Shown: piece after piece, positions 20,463 through 32,446 of the stretch
Layout of the letters: the number at the start of each line of letters is the position of its first letter
Numbering within the stretch: position 1 is the first letter of the stretch
Assembly: GCA_003439945.1 (NCBI GenBank)
Contig: QVRM01000459.1
Location: 372,001 to 436,000 of the forward strand
Source of the DNA: Dermanyssus gallinae
Lineage: Eukaryota > Arthropoda > Arachnida > Mesostigmata > Dermanyssidae
DNA length: 64,000 nucleotides
Direction of reading: 5' to 3'
Notes under the pieces: generated by a model
Seen by the model: only the letters and a program-made list of their open reading frames with translations
Told to the model about the DNA's origin: nothing
Database searches by the model: none
Program-made: the position numbers and the translations under genes

Positions 20463-23374
20463 GGATACTTCAGGTAACATCAACCGCTGCAGAGCGGCGC
20501 ATGACATGCTCGATGAGATAGTACGCAGAGAGTCCATAGGCCTCTGCGTGCTCTCTGAGCCAAACATAGCGATATACCAAATATAGCGATCTCCAAGCGG
20601 AAAGCAGACTGGGTGTCTGACGCAGAGGCGGATACCGCAATCTGGTGGACGGGCTCCGAGAGAAACGGGGGGGCACATGCAGGTAAGAGGGTAGTGATCA
20701 CCGTGGATTTTAACGCAGCCAGCATAGCATGAGGTAGCCGGACCACAACTAGACGGGCTTAAGCTCTACAGGAGTGGATGGCTTAAAAGAGTCTAAAGGT
20801 TCTTAATGACGGAAGGGTCCCCACTTTTTCCAGAGGGAGCCAGACGGCCTTCATTGACCTAACAATGGTCAATGAGGCGGCTTTTTTACTGGTGGTAGAG
20901 TGGAGGGTGAGGCAGACGGAGGAGACCATGAGTGACCACAGATACATCTGTTTCACCATCAGTACCCCCGAGGTGGCCCTCGCCCCGCTCCCTAGTAAGA
21001 GATGGCAGATGCGGAAACTCGACGCCAAGATTCTATTGGCTGAAATAGACGAGGGGAGCAAACGACTGGGAGACACGGTGGGGGATGAATATCAGATTAT
21101 CAACATACTTTCTACAGCATGCGAGAAAGCTGCTCCCTCACACCACCACGGGAGCCGCCACCCTACTGGTGGAACAAAGAGATCGAAGCTGCCTGCAAGA
21201 CTTGCATTAGGCTAAACAGGGTTCGCACATAAACACCGCAGCTGGTTAGCGCGAAGAAATCGACGGGAGGGATCTTACGGGGAGGGAGAGACTGCAAGAG
21301 CTGAATCCCAATTGACGGAGTACAAGGCTGCTCGATCGAGACTCCGAGGACTCATCGCCAAAAGTAAAACCCGCGCGGAGAAAGAGCTGATAGACGCGGT
21401 GGAGAGCGACGTATGGGGCCTGCCGTACCGAGTAGTTATGGCCAAACTCCGGAGACCTTCCCTGAAACTCCCCCCAGAACGTGCTGCGGGAGACTGTAAC
21501 CGGTCTTTTTTCGGCACAGCCGCGGAGAGAAAACGAGGAGTTCTCGGTCACCCCGGAAGACATCCCGGAGGTAACGCTGGAGGAGGTGGAACAAGCCCAG
21601 AATCGGTTGGCAACCGGTAAAGCGCCCGGCCTAGACGGAATTCCCCCAGAGGTAGCGAGGCTACTGGTCAAAAGGTGGCCTAAGGTCTTCCAAGACCTTG
21701 CCAACAAGCTTCTGAGAGAGGGGAGATTCCCTAGGCTGTGGAAAAGACCAAGCCTGATTCTGATTCCCAAACCCGGGGGGAAGACGGGGCCTTCGGCTTA
21801 CCGGCCCATATGCCTCATTGACGCCATGGGTAAGATCCTGGAGAACGTTATAGTCAAGAGACTAAACGAGAGATTCAGGAAAAGAACACCCTATCAGATG
21901 CCCAGTACGGTTTCCTGAAAGGCAGATTCGCCTTGAAACGGGCGGGGAGGAGACTATGAAGACCCTAAAACAAGGGGATTCGTGCTCCTGATCCTCCTGG
22001 ATGTAAAAAATGCTTTCAACACAATGAATTGGAAAGTAATTGTGGAAGCGATGAAGAGGAAGGGCTTTTCCCTCTACCTCCGTCGAATGATTTCATCCTA
22101 CCTGGACGACAGAGGCTTGGTTGCAGGGGGGCAGGAGTACGAGGTTACTGCCGGAGTCCTACAGGGCTCGATTCTAGGACGCGTGCTCTGGAACATAGCT
22201 TACGACGGGGTACTCGAGATTCGAGGTCTCCCGTATGGGGTAGAAACGTTGGCGTACGCCGATGACCTTGCACTCATGATAACGGCCAGGAGCGAAAGAG
22301 CCCTGGAGACCGCCGCCAATGAGGCCTTGTGAATGGTGTCCGAGTGGATGGAGTCCCATCACTTGAAACTGCGCCCGACAAGACGGAGGCGATGTACCTC
22401 ACAGACAGAAAGAGGACGACCGGCATTAACTTCGTGATGGCGGGCCACCCGATAGAAATCGGAAAGAAGGTAAAGTACCTTGGGGTCATGCTTGACACTG
22501 GACTGACCGGATCGGCACACGTGAAGTACGTGGCCGCAAAGGCCCAAAGGGTCTCCCTGAACCTGGCGCGGATCATGCCTAGGGTCGGTGGGGTGGCTGA
22601 GGTGAAAAGAAGGTTCCTGGCCTCGATGGCCGAATCAACGGCGCTATACGCAGCCCCAGTCTGGAGGGACATGGCAATACGGACGGCGAAAAATAGGGGG
22701 CACTAAGGTCGACCCAACGAGCGCTGGCAATCAGGGTAAGCCGGGCGTATCGAACAGTCTCGACCGAAGCTCTCCTGGTCCTAGCCAAGATGCTGCCATG
22801 GGACCTCCTAGTGGCTGAACGAAATAAAATGTATCTAGACGAAGGTCTGAAGCTCACCAGGGCCAGGAGTGCCACCATATTGGCCTGGCATGAGAAATGG
22901 GCGCAGGAGCTGGGCTAAGAGTCTGATACCGGACCTTAGGGTATGGTATGACCGCCGACACGGGGAGCTTTCCTACTGGACGACTCAGGTTCTGACCGGA
23001 CACGGCCAGTTCCAGAGCTAAATGTCATGGATCAAGAAGGCCATCAGCGATATCTGCGTACGGACAACGTAGAGCATACTGTTCTGCGGTGTGATGCTCT
23101 CAGGGAAGCACGGGACGCAGCACCAACCGCTATGAGAGGCCGACCCATCAAGGAGGTGGTCGCCCATATGATGACTTCGGCGGAGGCATGGAGGGAGGCG
23201 ACGAACTTGTTCGACGCCGTTTTGACACTCAAGACAGCCAAGGAAACGGCCTGGAGGGAGAGGTTCGAGCGGGTCTCTCGGGAGAGTGGTCGAGACGAGG
23301 AGCCGAGGGAGGGGGGAGGGGGTGGGGAGCAGCCAGGCCCTCATGGTCTCGACGCACCCTTACAGGACGGATAA
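20455..23374 (+). pseudogene. R1b ORF2: endonuclease and reverse transcriptase, broken
   Basis: The endonuclease part (20455-21250) is heavily mutated; traces include LCVLSEPNIA and SDHRYICFTI (20934). RT starts near 21590 with GKAPGLDGIPPEV, then KTGPSAYRPICLIDAMGK. A stop or shift follows near 21910. The palm reads LLDVKNAFNT, LQGSILGRVLWN and LAYADDLALM (near 22250) with YADD intact. A stop at 22330 breaks the thumb. The C-terminal region includes DNVEHTVLRCDALREA (near 23065). The SDH box of the endonuclease can still be read. Same protein family as R1a and R1c. Confidence 0.8.
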
Positions 23375-23605
23375 CAAAATGGCATCTTTCTATCCAACCG
23401 CAGATAGACATGCGGGATGATAGTCAGGGATAGGGCTGATTGAAGGAGAACGGCAGAGACGCTTCTCCCACGGCTTCGAAGTAATGCCAAAGTAATACCG
23501 AGCCTGGGGGGGTGGGGAGGAATCCGGGTTTAGTGGGTTTGCGAGTCTCACACTAGTCACGCAGGCCGCTAGTGGCGCATGTGCATCATGCATTCCCGAA
23601 ATTTC

Positions 23606-26000
23606 TCAGAACAAAAAAAAACATCCAAAGGGGCAACCCACGTATGCCAACGTAGTTTGCGGAGTTTCTCAGTCTTCCGAGGACCCTGACCCGCAGGTGC
23701 TGCTGCCTGCACCAAGGCCACTCCCCGCCAAGAAGCTTAAGAAGCGTACAAGGAGACCTTACGCCAACAGGGAGACGTTTGCCCACTTGCGACTAAACCG
23801 CACCACAGCGCGCCGAGCACTCAAATCCGCGCGGCCTATCCGTGTCATGGCCGACGTTGCGACTCATTTGTCGCAAGTCGTGTCAGGAGGCGGATCAGAC
23901 CTGTTGGGGCAGCTAAGGGCTTTAGTGCAGGCTTCAGAACCCCTCCTGTAGCTTTTGCCAATGTCGGATAATAACTAACAAGCGTGGTATGCGCTTTTCT
24001 CGTTCGTGCCAGTGGTTCTTCAGCTTCCTGTATTCCGCAACGATGCCCAATCACTCTCCGTCATTATTCTTCATAATTTGCGGGCATTCTCCAATGGATT
24101 GCGGCTAGCCGAGGTCGTAACCCCGGTCACTAAGAAAAACCGCACTTTTAAGAATGTCCGTGTCCGCCAGACTATTCTAAAGCTAACTGAGGGTGACGTT
24201 TCAGGGGCAGCTAGGTTGATTGGATCTTCGGACGTACTGGCTCCCGGCACAGATCACCTGGCAGCCCTTCGCAATAAGCACCCCCCGGCCCCGCCATACC
24301 TAGACTGGCCAGCCCTTCCCGGGATTCCGCTTCCATGTACCACTTCGGGGGAAGAAGAAATTGCCGCAGTCAAGAGTTTTGCTCGAAGTTCCGCCGGGGG
24401 TCTTGACTTCATTCGACCACGACTCCTAATAGACCTACTATCTCTGATATTGGGGGACACCGCCGGCCGGTTAGCAGCCGCATTGGCCAAAATCGTAGAT
24501 TTGCTTTTTTGGGGCTCTGGCTCCTCCATTGTTTTGCCTGAGCATTAAAGAGCTAGTTGACTCGCTTAACAGCTTACTAAACATTTGGTACCTTGATGAT
24601 GGTGTACTGGAGGGAGACGCATGCATGGTTGCCGAAGATATTCAGCGCGTGCTCGAATTTTGCCAGATTTCGGGCTTGGACCTGAATCCCGAGAAGTGCG
24701 TTATCTACGTTACGGGTGATGGTGCGCAGGCGCCTGACCTCCGCCCCCTCCAAGCTCATTTGCTGGGTTGTAAGATTACCCACGACTACAACCAGGAGCT
24801 TCTGGGAGTCCCCCTCCGACCGCAAGGGCTCGCACGCGTTCTCAAAAAATGGCAAAACGTGTTAAAGGACGTCGCTAACAACCTCACCCCGCTCGGCGCT
24901 CATCGCGCTCTCTATTTACTTCGCTCGTCGTTCTCAGCCACTAGGGTCATCCATCTTCTTCGAAGAGCTAATCTTACAGAGCGATTAAACGACCTTTGTC
25001 CATTGAACGAGTCAACGCTGAACACCCTCGAGTCCCTCCTTAACCTTTCGCTGGCACCCCCCGCTCGAAAGCGGGCGCAACTACCGATTTCCAAGGGAGG
25101 CCTGGGGATCCCGGATCCACTTATCTCGGCTGGCCCAGCTGTAGTCTCCTCTCTTCTTCGATCCGAGAACAAGGTCATTGCACTTCTAGACGAAGCCGGT
25201 GCTGTTCAGTACAAGGACCTCACAAGACGCCTTCAAGAGGAGTTAAAGACAATTTGCAGTGGTGCCCCGGATAATCCAAAGGCTCGTCTTCGGGCGGTCG
25301 CCGCTGAGGGATCCGGGGCCTGGCTGCATGCGCTTCCAAGCGCCCCACTGGGCACCCTTTTGGTCGACGAAACTACCTGAATCATGGCAGGACTTCGGCT
25401 CGGCTGTGAATTTGTTACTCCTCACCAATGCAAGTGTGGTCAACCTGTTGACAAGTTAGCCCATCGTGGGTTGTCGTGCGTCATGAGTGCCGGACGGCGT
25501 GCCAGACATGCTAGTATTAACGACACTTTTAGCCGAGCGCTCCGATCTAGCGGATTTCCCTGTCTTCTAGAGCCCCAGGGTCTTTCCGCCGACGATGGCA
25601 AACGCCCGGACGGGATGACTCTAACCCCCTTCAGCCGGGGCAGGATGCTTGTCTGGGACGCTACAGTTACCGACTCATAAGCACCTCCAATGGTCGGTGG
25701 CGGGGCGGCCTCAGCAGGTTACGCTGGTAATCGAGCCGAGACAAGGAAGCTCGCAAAATATGCTTCAATAGGGTACCCATATGAATTTCAACCGCTAGCG
25801 TTCGAGACCTTGGGCGGCCCAGGCAACCTCACCCGCAAACTCCTCCACAGAGTCGGCGAGCAGCTAAACCTCGCAACTGGAGACAAGAGATCTGCGGCTT
25901 TCTTCGCACCTCGACGCCCAACGCGAGAACGCGGCATCCCACTCTATACGAGATAGAGCAAGATTCCCAGTGCACACGTTCTCAGGAGAAAATTGTCGCT
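23606..26000 (+). pseudogene. RLE-b: YLDD reverse transcriptase with restriction-like endonuclease
   Basis: The N-terminal region (23606-23950) is basic. 24006-24548 covers the region before RT. Near 24535 an internal deletion removes the RT fingers and the QQGDP box and joins directly to CLSIKELVDSLNSLLNIWYLDDG (shown in part; YLDD near 24590). The thumb follows without a stop to 25380. Then come CKCGQPVDKLAHRG (25430), and the endonuclease-like core DGKRPDGMTLTPF (25595) to MLVWDATVTDS (25646-25678), where WDATVTD is intact, followed by a stop. The 3' part keeps FETLGGPG and QLNLATGDKR. The 3' UTR shares TGCACACGTTCT with RLE-d. Inactive because of the deletion. Confidence 0.8.
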
Positions 26001-26044
26001 CCATCAGCTAGATACATGGCGCCAAATAGAAGATGCCGCCACCC

Positions 26045-26226
26045 TACTAGCGAAGACGCGGGAAGTCACAAAATGCGCGGGCAATCTGTGAGTATATCAA
26101 GAGGCATGAGAATAAGTGAGTCAGTAGTCGTTGCTGCGAGCCAGACAGAGGTCGTGTGTTGTTTTAGCGAGAGAATAGCGAACTTGTAACGGTCGCCGGC
26201 CGGTCATGGGGTGGTGGACACTACAA
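26045..26226 (+). mobile_element. LTR fragment, second copy of the 16.3 kb solo LTR
   Basis: Similar over its whole length to the minus strand of 16253-16433, including AATGCGCGGGCAA, CAGTAGTCGTTG and AACGGTCGCC. It ends ACACTACA where the other ends ATACTGCA. No flanking duplication was found and no internal LTR-element genes are next to it. It separates the RLE-b 3' end from repeat X. Confidence 0.7.
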
Positions 26227-26286
26227 GGGTTATCAAAAATTACATGAATTGAGCTTGACGATGTGCGACGAATTTATTCCTGCTAT
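26227..26286 (+). repeat. Repeat X, fragment 2a (left flank of E3)
   Basis: Matches 42825-42890 and 8535-8610. It ends in ATTCCTGCTAT (26276-26286), the left target duplication of E3. Confidence 0.75.
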
Positions 26287-28443
26287 ATTTATTTATTTAA
26301 AATGCACCCTGTTTGGGTATGTAAATACAAACATAGTATATATAACAAACATGGTAAAATGAGTTATGAGCATTCTCGCTCAAGCTGAGAAAGCGACACA
26401 GATTTCGTACAATCAGGTAGGTGGTAGAGGGGACATGGGCCGCCACAACGACGGCATCTGCAGTCCTCCTTGGGTTCATGAAACCCAGCAGACCGGCATA
26501 GTAGATGATGAAATCCGTGAACACTGTAGCGAGTAGTGAGGTGACGACATGGCCGGAGAGCGTCCTTCCAGGCCTGGTTAGTCATAGCTGGTGATAGATA
26601 AAACTCTCTGGGAATTAGAGACACTTTTTGAAAATACTCATGCCGAAACGTTTCCAGAGCGACTGTCTGCGGCAAATTAAAGCGGTCTACGAGTTCATCA
26701 ATAAATGATACTGAACCCGCGAGCATGTACACTAATCTGTTGCGCGAATTTGACGGAAGGCCAAGTACTCGCTTCAAGAAGGCTGGCTTCACCCTATCCA
26801 TCTGCCATAACTGCGAAGTGCTAAGATGTTTCCATGTCACTTGAATTCCGTAAGCAGCTACGGATGCCACTTTGAGCGTAAATAATGTCATGGCCGTCTG
26901 GACTGACAACTGTGTTGGGTTTCTGATACCCGCTGCCGCGATAAGTGCTTTTCTACAACGCTCAGTTACATGCTGTGAAAAAGTTGTACCTCGAGACGAG
27001 AAAATTACCCCGAGATAGCAAAAGGTCTCTACAAACTGCACTTGCTCACCGTGAAATCGCAGTTTATCTGCGCGGGCTCGTTGCCCGCCACGCCGAAACT
27101 TAACAGCCTTGGTTTTTGACACGTTTACTATGAGGCCATTCTGCGAGAAATATTCATCCAGTGTGCAAAGAGCAGCCTGCAGGTCAGTACGGATTCTGCT
27201 GAATATTGCCAGATCATCTGCGTAGAGCAGGGTCATGACCGTTGAGTGCCGCTCTTTCATGATGCGTGGCAGATCACTGAGTAACGTTATAAATAGCAAT
27301 GGGCTGAGATTGTCGCCTTGCGGATACCCAGTCGTCTGGTCAAACGTGTTATGCTCGCACACACCATCATCGAGGATAATTTGGTTAGCCCTCAGAAGTG
27401 CGCAAAGTAGAGTGAGCATTCGCGGTCCGACTCCGGCCTGTCCCAACTTCTTTAAGACAATGTTACGGGGTGCGATGTCGAAGGCTGACTTTAAATCAAT
27501 AAAAACCGCAAACAACGGGAGTTTTTTCCGGTTTAATGAGATTGTGATCTGCTCGAGAAGTACTTCGCAGGCTGAGATAGTGGAACGCCCGGTCCTGAAG
27601 CCATGCTGCTCATCTGGAAGAAACCCTAGTGCTGTCAGAAAATCCGTGAGACGTCTTGTCAGTATGCTTGAGAGTAGTTTGTAGGCACAACTTCTTTTTG
27701 ATATCGGCCGCCATGCAGCAGGGTCCGAAGGATCTCCTTTTCCTTTTGGAATTACTTTAAGAAGGCATTCATACCACTTGGCTGGCAGAGCGCCCTCAGA
27801 GAGGCATCTGTTAAAAAGGGACTGCCATATAGTCACGAGGAGATGTCCCTGCCGAAGGTGTTCATTCCTTACAAGATCTGGCCCGAATGCCTTGTTATTT
27901 CGTATACGAGCGAGAGCAACATTGACATCGTCTAGACTAAACGGTTCATCAAGAGCCTCAGAGAAAAATCTCCCGGGAGTTTCGAGCTCGTACGAAATAG
28001 GAATCTCGAGAGGTACCGTATCCGCGTGGGTGAAAGCTGCTTGAAAGTGGCCCAAGAGTTTTTCAGATGGGATTGGACAGCTCGTAAAGTTGTGAGGCTG
28101 TCGTATAATGAGGTGGGGTTCTTGTTGTGCTTTTAGTATGAGGAGGCGTTCTTGATGGTCAGCAAATGACCGCCGCTTGAGGTCTTGAAGCTTCCGATAA
28201 TGTTGTCGTGTGATTGAGTAACTAGCCGCCGCAGCTGGCTCATATGACGATTGGTGGAGGGCTCTAAGTAGAATTTGCCTCAGCGCAAAGCATTCACTGT
28301 CGTACCAGCGAGGAGAGCGCCGCATATTTGGAAGTGATTTAGAAGCTGAGTTTATAAGGACGCTGGTGACTTCAGCTATTGCCTCATCAAGGGGGCCGTG
28401 CTGTAGCCTGTCCGGGTTAATCCGAGAAAGCAGCGAAATAACC
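26287..28443 (-). mobile_element. Non-LTR retrotransposon E3, 5' truncated, with target duplication
   Basis: Bordered by ATTCCTGCTAT (26276-26286) and ATTCCTGCTGT (28444-28454), 10 of 11 bases equal. The uninterrupted sequence at 42882-42893 in another X copy is the empty site. The 3' end is an (AAAT)n tail. Only the end of the endonuclease and the full RT remain. Confidence 0.85.
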
Positions 28444-28445
28444 AT
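26364..28445 (-). CDS. Reverse transcriptase of element E3, 693 codons, uninterrupted
   Basis: No lesion over 2,082 bases. The ATG at 28445 lies partly in the target duplication, so it is a chance start; the real protein began further upstream. Order: remnant after the endonuclease (residues 1-150), RT start FGPDLVRNEHLRQG (187-200), FIDLKSAFD (315-323), GYPQGDN (373-379) and YADD (408-411), then a thumb with KFRRGG, and a C-terminus with HGFHHLLC and CRCRRCGGPCPLYH. It shares these blocks with E1 (RNEHL, HGFRKSKST-like, KFRRGG). Lack of stops indicates a recent insertion, but 5' truncation makes it unable to move by itself. Confidence 0.85.
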   Translation of the reverse strand: MVISLLSRINPDRLQHGPLDEAIAEVTSVLINSASKSLPNMRRSPRWYDSECFALRQILLRALHQSSYEPAAAASYSITRQHYRKLQDLKRRSFADHQERLLILKAQQEPHLIIRQPHNFTSCPIPSEKLLGHFQAAFTHADTVPLEIPISYELETPGRFFSEALDEPFSLDDVNVALARIRNNKAFGPDLVRNEHLRQGHLLVTIWQSLFNRCLSEGALPAKWYECLLKVIPKGKGDPSDPAAWRPISKRSCAYKLLSSILTRRLTDFLTALGFLPDEQHGFRTGRSTISACEVLLEQITISLNRKKLPLFAVFIDLKSAFDIAPRNIVLKKLGQAGVGPRMLTLLCALLRANQIILDDGVCEHNTFDQTTGYPQGDNLSPLLFITLLSDLPRIMKERHSTVMTLLYADDLAIFSRIRTDLQAALCTLDEYFSQNGLIVNVSKTKAVKFRRGGQRARADKLRFHGEQVQFVETFCYLGVIFSSRGTTFSQHVTERCRKALIAAAGIRNPTQLSVQTAMTLFTLKVASVAAYGIQVTWKHLSTSQLWQMDRVKPAFLKRVLGLPSNSRNRLVYMLAGSVSFIDELVDRFNLPQTVALETFRHEYFQKVSLIPREFYLSPAMTNQAWKDALRPCRHLTTRYSVHGFHHLLCRSAGFHEPKEDCRCRRCGGPCPLYHLPDCTKSVSLSQLERECS

Positions 28446-28454
28446 TCCTGCTGT

Positions 28455-28955
28455 AGTAGCTCACATAGTTCTGCGGACGCTTTAATAGGAATACTTGATA
28501 GTCTATCGCAGTCATGCAAAACGGCAGCCCCAAATATAACGTATAATAATAATGTTTATGCATACAAGTATGTTTGGTAGAATAGATTATGGTTCTATTG
28601 GGTCTACAAAAAAAGTCGGATTTTTTAATGATTTTTTAACGGACAAAACCGAAAAAACTTTTTTGTAGCCCCAATATATGCATTGTTTAAAAGTTTGCGT
28701 CGTAGCAGGGGAACATTTCTGACCACCGAATAAGTAAGCACAAATTGCATTTACATGCAGTCATTAAACCATCGGCAAGGCACACAATATGTTTATGTAA
28801 TTTAAACGGACTACGTTTGCAATAATGAATCGCTGGCGTCTTAGTATGCCAGCAATTCGCATTTGTGTTTTTTTTAAAATCCTAAAAGATGCCAGGCGCC
28901 ACTTGAACGATCGGGCAAAAGCCACATTGGTTTGTATTTGCTTTGTACAGATATG
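28455..28955 (+). repeat. Repeat X, fragment 2b
   Basis: Continues X after E3; matches 42893-43335 (for example GTCGTAGCAGGGGAACATTTC and AGTCGTAGCAGG-type blocks, with scattered differences). Non-coding. It ends at ACAGATATG, the left duplication of the next insertion. Confidence 0.75.
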
Positions 28956-29822
28956 ACGTTCATTTACTCTTTATTGCAGTTTATCATTTGTGGTACAATT
29001 TTATGTAGCCACATGGCTATTGCGAAACATATGCACAAGTTAGCAAAATATTTTACACATTATTACCGTAGTATATTAAAATTATTTATCTCTAGAATGA
29101 GTATTTGTTTTTATAGTTCTGTTTCTAGTTTAATCAGACGCAAGTAAGATGAGATGGTACGTTCTCGCTGTATTTTTGAATTGACTAAATTATATAAGTG
29201 TTCAAATGTCACTAGATAACTTTTTCCACAAGATAGCACCTAAATTACTGAGTGCAAACCTCGACTATGTACTTGTGATCGAGGATACAATAAGCAAGTG
29301 AGGTGACGGGCATCGAATGGTTTGGATTCTAGCAGATTGAATAAGGCCAACTAGGTTGACATGGTGACCAAGGCGAGTACGTTTTATTTCGACAACTATA
29401 GTAAACTGTATTAGGTAATGTAACGGGAGCACCGAGAGTTCGCTATATTGTTCTGTTGCTATTGAGAAGCGCTGTGGGAGACCTAAGACGAGGCAAAGCG
29501 CTCTTTTCAGAAGCAGATGAAGCAGTTATGTTACACGTATGAGTAAGACCGTACACCTCGAGACCATGTTTGTTAGGTGGTTCTGAACATACGCGTGGTA
29601 CATTGCCGTGAGGCATTGGCAGGGAAGGATTTTGCGAGTGCGCCATATGGCGGCTTCGACACCGACAATTTTTTTTACTGACATGTTTCGCATGCCCCTG
29701 GAACGTCAGATGTTCGTCATTAACGATACGAGACAAGAAACGTCGTTTCACCTAGTATATTAAGCGCGCGGCCGCATGCGAAAGCTTCAGGATTGATTGT
29801 CGTTTGGCCGCTTGGAGTTTTC
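28956..29822 (-). mobile_element. CR1-like retrotransposon, 5'-truncated copy
   Basis: Matches 30180-31030 of the longer element CR1-A over its whole length and stops at TTTGGCCGCTTGGAGTTTT. The flanks are ACAGATATG (28947-28955) and ACAGAGATG (29823-29831). The X copy at 43320 reads straight through and gives the empty site. The RT C-terminal frame is broken many times. Confidence 0.8.
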
Positions 29823-30140
29823 ACAGAGATGCTGATTAATTAGGGAATTTACTTGGGTGGCGCGTCTTCAATATTCAAGCGGTCCTCTCCCTCTAAATGG
29901 TCGGTTGAATTCGCATCGTTATTGTGGCAGTCGCTTTGAGGAATCGCATGCTTTGTATACCAATACTGTGTAATGAGTCACTTTGTTAAACGAAGTCCCT
30001 GTCCTTGGGAGCATACCTTTCCTGCAAGCCAATAATAGTACACGTCTTCGATAATGATTACTAAGGTATAATAGGCTCTGCTGTACCGTTAGAGGTTTTT
30101 TAACGTCACTAATCAGATGTGCTGCTTAAATTTCTTCAGT
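29823..30140 (+). repeat. Repeat X, fragment 2c
   Basis: Resumes X (GCTGATTAATT-GGGAAT, CAATATTCAAGCG) and matches 43325-43605, with more divergence toward the end (common final block GATGTGCTGCTTAA). Confidence 0.65.
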
Positions 30141-30344
30141 AGATGGTTTAAAAGGATGAGTTGATATATGATATGATATGACGTTTATTGATACTTAATT
30201 GTAGTTTCTCATTTTTGTTACAACTTCATATAGTGCGAAGCATATGTACAAGTTACAGTAAGATTTTATACATTATCACCGTAGTATCTCGTATTATTGC
30301 AATTATTTATCTATGGATTGTGTACATGTTTACATAGTTATGGT

Positions 30345-32400
30345 TTAATCAGACGCAAGTAAGGTTAGATAGTGCGTTCTCGCAGTGTTTTTGAATTGAC
30401 TAAGCGATATAAGTGTCCTAATGTCACTAGGCAACTTGTTCCACAAGGTAGCACCTAAATTACAGAGTGCAAACCTTGATTGTGTACTTGTGGCCGAGGA
30501 GACAATGAGCAAGTGAGATGCCGAGCCTCGGGTGTTTTGGGTCCTTGCAGATTCGATAAGGCCAACTAGGATGGGATGGTGACCAAAAAGTATACGTTTT
30601 ATTTTGACAACTATGGTAAATTTAATTAGGTATGGTACCGGGAGCACTGAAAGTTCTTTATATTGTTCTACTGGTATTGAGACGCGATGTGGGAGACCTA
30701 AGACGAGGCGAAGTGCCTTTTTCGGAAGCAGATAAAGCGCAGTTATATAAGACGCATAAGAAAAACCGTATACCTCCAGACCATATGTTAGGTGGCTCTG
30801 CACATACGCGTGGTACATTGCCATGAGGCATTGGCGGGGAAGGATTTTACGAGTGCGGTATATGGCGACTACGCCACTGACCATTTTTTTCCTGACATGT
30901 TTCGCATGCGCCCGGAACGTCAGATGTTCGTCAAGAACAATACCCAGGCACTTCGTTTCAACTAGCATATCAAGCGTGCCGTCGCATGCAAAAGCTTCAG
31001 GATTGATTGTCGTTTGGCCCCTTGGAGTTTTAAATTGAACAACTCCTGTTTTTGACCAATTAATGTAGAGACCGCTATTTCTAAACCATAGAGATAGACT
31101 CTCAATATCCTCACGAATCATTGCCCCAACCTGTTGGGGAGAGTCGCCCACGAATAGAGCCGTTGTGTCGTCAGCAAACAAGGTTAGTTTAGTATGATTT
31201 GGAATAGCAAAAATATCGTTAACAAAAATATTAAAAAATAGCGGGCCATTGATGCTCCCTTGAGCCACTTCAATTGATATATTTTCTATACGGGAGAGGG
31301 ATTGTCCAATTTGGACAATCAAGTGGAGACTTTTTTTAAAATAATGTCTAGATCTACCGTATCAAAGGCCTTTCTACGGTCGATAAATACCACTGCTACC
31401 GTCTTCTTTAATTGTATTTGTGTCCGTATTTCTTCGACAAAGTCCATCACAGGCACAATCGTCGACATCTCGGGTCGAAAGCCGAACTGCCTACTATGTA
31501 GGACGTTATGTCCTTCGACAAAATCTCTGAACTGTTCAATAATGCATTTTTCAAAGACTTTCGATATGGGCGCGGGAATGCTGACAGGTCTATAGTTGTC
31601 TCGGCACAGGCGCTCCCCTCCTTTGAGCAATGGAACCACATGGTATAACTTTAGGACACTGGGATATACTCCTGTTCTGATGGAGAGATTGATAATATAC
31701 TCAAGAGGCGATGCGAGTGCATCCGCAGCCCTACGGAGAACTTGTGATGGAATTTGTTCGGGAGCGGTGGAGCATATTTTGACATTTTGTAGAAGGTGGT
31801 GAATTCTGTGAACGTTGACTGGCTGCAGAAAGAATTGTTCGGCAGGCGTCGGAAGGTTATCCGGAATGGCGTATCTCAATGAGCACTCGCTGTCACGGGT
31901 GACACATGTCGCGTAGTAGTGGTTGAAGATGTTAGCTAGCGTAGTTTCATCAGTGACGAGTTCTCCGTTTACAAGTAGCTTCGTGCATTTTTTCTCCTGA
32001 TCACCTTCAAGTATAGGTCGGATTGCCTCCCAAGGACCCCGCCGACTATTAATTCTGTCTGTAACAATCTTGCAGTTTGCTTCCATTCTACATTTGCGTG
32101 TGAGCCCTGTCACCCTGTTCCTGAGCATACGATAGGTTTTGCATTTGTTATCGTGTGGGGTCAGCTCTGTGTATTATGTACGCCCTTTCCTTCTCTTTAA
32201 TAAGAGCATATAATTCCGGTGTCACCCAATTTTTCCGAAGCGTTCCTCAAGCTAGTATTCTTGATCTTAGCACTATTACGCTTCACCGCCGACATAACTC
32301 TTTCTCTAAACAATTTAAATGTCTCGTTGACGTCATGTAGCCCGTGTAGGTCGTCCCACATAGACGACGACAGTTCGGCGGTTATTTGATCATAGTTAAG
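30345..32400 (-). pseudogene. CR1-A ORF2, reverse transcriptase part
   Basis: The linker region SSSMWDDLHGLHDV (near 32350) precedes KCRMEANCKIV (32070) and the RT itself: PEQIPSQVLRRAAD, GERLCRDNYRPVSI, QFGFRPEMST and FIDRRKAFDTVD down to about 31330. A frame break near 31320 leads into VAQGSINGPLFFNIFVND and FADDTTALF (near 31160). The C-terminus reads GLPHRVSIPVEQY and LWNKLPSDIR. FADD is an accepted variant of YxDD. One frame break between palm motifs plus a stop near 32150 make it defective. Confidence 0.8.
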
Positions 32401-32446
32401 TTTGAATTTTGGACACTCGTTGGCTGCCGACGGTTTGGATTTTAAA

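Larger units (their letters stand above)
18441..23600 (+). mobile_element. R1-clade retrotransposon R1b, near full length, inactive
   Basis: Two ORFs in normal order: ORF1 with coiled coil and three zinc knuckles (18447-20462) and ORF2 with endonuclease, RT and a C-terminal finger region (20455-23374), followed by a 3' UTR that ends near 23600, where RLE-b begins. The two ORFs overlap or nearly touch, as in R1 elements. Multiple stops and frame shifts make it inactive, but the YADD box survives. No target duplication was identified at the ends, so the borders are approximate. Confidence 0.8.
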